DNA of 17,465 nt from Cyanobacteria bacterium UBA11153 (GTDB taxonomy: Bacteria; Cyanobacteriota; Cyanobacteriia; Cyanobacteriales; Coleofasciculaceae): contig DOIX01000117.1 of the NCBI GenBank assembly GCA_003511885.1, forward strand, positions 34,550-52,014. Direction: 5' to 3'. Numbering within the stretch: the first letter of the stretch is position 1; each line of letters begins with the position of its first letter. A program made the position numbers and the translations under genes. This document shows positions 14,593 through 17,465 of the stretch, piece after piece. The notes under the pieces are model-generated. The model saw only the letters and a program-made list of their open reading frames with translations, was not told where the DNA came from and did not search any database.

Positions 14593-15879
14593 ATGAGGAC
14601 ATTTTTAGTGTCATTGCCACCGTCACAATCGTCTGAAAAAAGATTAGAAGCTGTTTTAAATTATAAACTAAACGGCACTCGACTCAATGCCTTCTTAAAC
14701 GAGTTTCTTAGTAACAGCGGTCATTTTTTAATTTTTGCTACTATAACTGAGCTGACTTTATATGGTTGGTTTAAGTATGTCACAGACCTAGCTACCTATT
14801 TTCTGATCGTAGCCATGATACTACAATCCTGGTATCTTTCTCGCTCAACATCTCATCGTTTTTGGGGTAATTTAATTGGTGTTACTACCTACACGCTAGT
14901 CGATATATGGATTGATAAGCTAGCATTTTTTGCCGAACTAAATCACTATGTATTGTGGATTTTTTCTTTAGTAATTGCTACGTTGCAGGGAATCCGCTAC
15001 CACTGGTCTAAGACTGCTGCTAATTGGATTATTCCTCTGGAAAGTTTGACTCGCACTCTGCTAGTTGTTGCTTTTTTAGTTGCGGTGAGATTAAATCAAG
15101 ATGGAGAGATGATTAATCTCGCACAAATATGGCATTATCGAGCTAATGCCGCAGACAAATTTTTAATCGGGAGTATGTTATTTTTGGGTTTGTTGCTAGG
15201 GTTACAGCGATTGCAGATAACCAGACAGGAAGAACAGCTAAAAGCGACAACTCAAGTACTGCGAAATTTAGCTGAGTGGGGAATGGGAAGCTATGTAGTT
15301 AATACTGCGATTACCAATCCCAAAGACTTAAGTTTTCAAAGACGAGATCGCACTATTCTATTTATGGATATTCGCGGTTTTACTAGTTGGTGCGAACAGA
15401 CATCACCTGATTTAGTTGCTGCTGTTCTCAATCATTACTATCGCTCTGTAGAACCAGTTGCTGCTGAATATCAACCTTTACGTATCACATTTACAGCAGA
15501 TGAAATTATGGCAATTTATGCGACACCCCAGCAAGGAATTTTTGCGGCTTTATCTATGCAAAACGTAGCTAAAAAAACACTAGCTCCTTATGGGATTGGA
15601 ACTGGATGTGCTGTCCATGCTGGTAATGTGATTGAAGGATTATTCGGGAGTGAAGGGGTTCGTACTTATACGGTGATTGGAGATGTTGTTAATACAGCCA
15701 AACGATTAGAGGGTGCGACTCCAGCAGGAGAAATTACTATTTCAGATACTGTCTATCAAGAAATGAGGGATCGCTTAACAGTTGAACCTTGTGAACCAAT
15801 TACAGCTAAGGGTAAAAAAGAGACATTGAAAGCTTGGCGACTAGTTGATATAGCGCTAGTTGAGGGTTGGGGTAAATAG
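14593..15879 (+). CDS. Membrane-anchored class III adenylate/guanylate cyclase-like protein
   Basis: This is a predicted nucleotide cyclase (cAMP or cGMP synthesis). Residues 45-205 contain about five or six hydrophobic helices with no recognised sensory domain; a short helix (210-228) links to the class III catalytic domain (about 250-418). Both metal-binding aspartates are present: Asp259 in LFMDIRGFT and Asp303 in TFTADEIMAIY. Asn367 and Arg371 of VVNTAKRLE, used in transition-state stabilisation, are also present. The base-selecting lysine is replaced by Thr299, the usual Gly before Asp303 is Ala302, and the second base-selecting position is Thr358, as I recall for some cyanobacterial cyclases. 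So substrate choice is unclear. No Shine-Dalgarno precedes the ATG. It converges with the PyrC-like gene. Confidence 0.85.
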   Translation: MRTFLVSLPPSQSSEKRLEAVLNYKLNGTRLNAFLNEFLSNSGHFLIFATITELTLYGWFKYVTDLATYFLIVAMILQSWYLSRSTSHRFWGNLIGVTTYTLVDIWIDKLAFFAELNHYVLWIFSLVIATLQGIRYHWSKTAANWIIPLESLTRTLLVVAFLVAVRLNQDGEMINLAQIWHYRANAADKFLIGSMLFLGLLLGLQRLQITRQEEQLKATTQVLRNLAEWGMGSYVVNTAITNPKDLSFQRRDRTILFMDIRGFTSWCEQTSPDLVAAVLNHYYRSVEPVAAEYQPLRITFTADEIMAIYATPQQGIFAALSMQNVAKKTLAPYGIGTGCAVHAGNVIEGLFGSEGVRTYTVIGDVVNTAKRLEGATPAGEITISDTVYQEMRDRLTVEPCEPITAKGKKETLKAWRLVDIALVEGWGK

Positions 15880-15898
15880 GGAATCTAATTCCCTATTT
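15874..15898. terminator. Bidirectional terminator between convergent genes
   Basis: AAATAGGGAAT (15874-15884), loop CTA, ATTCCCTATTT (15888-15898) form a perfect 11-bp stem that includes the cyclase stop codon. T-rich ends on both strands and the position between converging genes suit termination of both. Confidence 0.7.
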
Positions 15899-15941
15899 CC
15901 TATTCCCCAATCTAGAACTTGTAGCATTTTCTGTTCAACTG

Positions 15942-17231
15942 CTAACACCAGGTTTGCACGACACGCCCTGTAATTTGTTGCCCCAGCCAGGGGGTATTGC
16001 TAGATAGGGATTTGAGAGTCTCTGTCCCCACTTTCCAAGTCTGTTGAGGATTAAAGAGAAGTACCTCAGCAGGTTTACCAGGTGCAATCGCATAAGGTTG
16101 TTGTTGTAGACAAAATGCCGGATTTGTGCTAAGAGATCGCCATAGTTCCAAGGGCGACCAGCCACCTTTTTCCACTAAATTATGCCACAGTAAAGGCAGG
16201 GCGAGTTCTAAACCAATTGCACCGGGAGGTGCTTCGGCAAAGGGAACAGTTTTTTCTTCGTAGGTGTAGGGAGTATGATCGATCGCAATTCCATCAATAA
16301 TCCCCTCTCTGACTCCCTCAATCAGGGCAATTTGGTCTGATGGATTGCCTAAAGGAGGTTCTAAACGTAAATTGACATCGTAAGAGTATAAATCTTTGGT
16401 GTTAAAAAGCAAGTGCATCCAGGTAGTACTTGCCGTGATAGGCAAACCTTGGGCTTTGGCATTTTGAATTAATTCGACGCTGCGACGGGTAGAAATCCGC
16501 ATCAGATGTACTGGAGTTGTCGTAGCCGCCACTACTTCTAATAATGCCGCCAAAGCAGCAGATTCTGCGATCGCAGGATTTCCTGGCAAGCCCAAACGAA
16601 TTGAGTCAATGCCTTCTCGCATCACCCCATTATCCATCAACTTAACATCGCAAGGCCATAATGCCACCGTTTTCGCAAAAGGTTCCAGATACTCCAACAC
16701 CCGTTTGACTAAAATTAAATTGGATAAGGGACGACCATCAGCAAAACCCACAACTCCCCCTCCTGCTAACTCGGCAAATTCAGTTATTTGTTGCCCTTCC
16801 AATCCTAAAGTTATTCCTCCCCAATAATGAACATGAGGAGGAGATGGAGGTAGAGGGAGAGGAGAGGAAATATGTTTATTCTGGAATTCCTCTTGCCGCA
16901 ATCTGGCTAATCCCGCCAGATTGTCTAATGGAGGTAAGGTATCCGGCAAAATAGTTAACCGGGTAAACCCACCTATGGTGGCTCCTGTCAAGATAGACGA
17001 CAAAGTTTCCCGCTTTTCAAATCCTGGTTGTCCAGAATGACTGTATAAATCTACCAATCCAGGGCCTAAAATAAGTCCCTGACAATCTCGTACCACTGTA
17101 TTAGTGGGGTACTCAGTAATTTTGGCGGCAATGGCTTCGATCGAACCGTTTACGATAAGTACATCAGCCAATTTGTCAGTTTGAGAAACCGGATCGATAA
17201 TCCGGACTTTTTGTAGTAATTCGCTATTCAT
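15942..17231 (-). CDS. Dihydroorotase-like protein, probably non-catalytic
   Basis: This 429-residue protein has the amidohydrolase/dihydroorotase fold but lacks most active-site residues. The H-x-H-x-R block becomes LVDLYSHSGQPG: Tyr63 replaces the first His, His65 remains, and Gly67 replaces Arg. The NTRP loop becomes LPDTLPP, the His of the HILHLST strand becomes Arg245 (HLMRIST), and the AVHAED His is not seen. Asp318-His319 (IDHTPYT) is kept, as are GGWSPLELW and the APGKPAEVLLF end. Inactive PyrC homologues elsewhere bind and support aspartate transcarbamoylase; that role is a reasonable inference here, since a canonical PyrC lies about 7 kb away. Residues 121-132 are a proline-rich insertion. 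Automated annotation would probably call it dihydroorotase. Confidence 0.85.
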   Translation of the reverse strand: MNSELLQKVRIIDPVSQTDKLADVLIVNGSIEAIAAKITEYPTNTVVRDCQGLILGPGLVDLYSHSGQPGFEKRETLSSILTGATIGGFTRLTILPDTLPPLDNLAGLARLRQEEFQNKHISSPLPLPPSPPHVHYWGGITLGLEGQQITEFAELAGGGVVGFADGRPLSNLILVKRVLEYLEPFAKTVALWPCDVKLMDNGVMREGIDSIRLGLPGNPAIAESAALAALLEVVAATTTPVHLMRISTRRSVELIQNAKAQGLPITASTTWMHLLFNTKDLYSYDVNLRLEPPLGNPSDQIALIEGVREGIIDGIAIDHTPYTYEEKTVPFAEAPPGAIGLELALPLLWHNLVEKGGWSPLELWRSLSTNPAFCLQQQPYAIAPGKPAEVLLFNPQQTWKVGTETLKSLSSNTPWLGQQITGRVVQTWC

Positions 17232-17465
17232 AGGGATTCGGGCTGAGGGGATGAGGGGTTAGTTGCGGAAATAACCGCTGACGACTGGCTGCAAAAATAA
17301 TCCCCCAACTCTTACTGGAAAATGGCATACCACATATATGACTTGGGGCAGAATTTTGTGTGATTTACATCTTGTTTACTGGTAAGCTGCTACGCATTTA
17401 ATTTGTATATCCCCACATCCTACACCCCACACCCCACACCCCTTTCGATAAATTTACTATCCAAT
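17232..17465. repeat. Upstream region of PyrC-like gene with heptamer tandem repeat
   Basis: ACACCCC occurs three times in tandem at 17422-17442, another STRR-type heptamer. A 34-codon minus-strand frame (17224-17328) overlaps the PyrC-like start but looks spurious. I see no convincing promoter or RNA gene in this stretch, and the sequence ends at 17465. Confidence 0.5.

Noticed and set aside
17224..17328. 34-codon minus-strand frame (MPFSSKSWG...) overlapping the start of the PyrC-like gene
   Set aside because: Very short, C-terminal half is simple proline-rich sequence, no ribosome site, no recognised family.

Overview
The window looks like a piece of a cyanobacterial chromosome. Three things point there: eight copies of the HIP1 octamer GCGATCGC, an SLH-domain outer-membrane porin of the cyanobacterial iron-uptake type, and a Uma2-family (DUF820) gene, a family that is very abundant in cyanobacteria. 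Heptanucleotide tandem repeats and several small palindromic elements fit a large-genome, probably filamentous or colonial cyanobacterium. The species cannot be named from this window alone.

Bases 1-7300 form an accessory pocket. It opens with debris of mobile or defence genes: a C-terminal HepT-like fragment and a 64-codon remnant resembling the start of a three-Cys-motif partner protein (TcmP). An apparently complete TacA/TacT-type toxin-antitoxin pair (RHH antitoxin plus GNAT toxin) follows, then a Uma2 gene on the minus strand. The pocket is dominated by one 1611-residue protein. It carries an N-terminal HamA-like PD-(D/E)XK nuclease, a segment resembling the DnaX (tau) C-terminal/DnaA-N-like fold, a helical region, a Ski2-like DEAH helicase and a long C-terminal region. 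This looks like a one-gene version of the two-gene Hachiman (HamA nuclease + HamB helicase) anti-phage logic, and it is the best candidate here for an undescribed system. A TA-flanked, MITE-like element closes the pocket right at the pyrC stop codon.

Bases 7302-9396 hold housekeeping genes: pyrC (dihydroorotase, minus) diverging from lepB (signal peptidase I, plus). Bases 9604-11985 hold an OmpR-type response regulator and its histidine kinase. The kinase gene is bracketed by two inverted copies of a roughly 103-bp MITE, and the downstream copy supplies the kinase's last codons and stop. A second MITE type, with different ends but the same C/G-rich core, lies beside it.

Bases 12110-14425 look like an iron-linked module: a two-TM PepSY-type mini-protein, then a GTG-initiated SLH/OprB porin with a good Fur box about 50 bp upstream. 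A membrane-anchored class III nucleotide cyclase with unusual base-selecting positions follows (14593-15879). It converges, across a perfect bidirectional hairpin, on a second dihydroorotase-like gene (15942-17231, minus). That paralogue has lost most metal ligands and is probably non-catalytic, so the window contains one likely active and one degenerate PyrC homologue.
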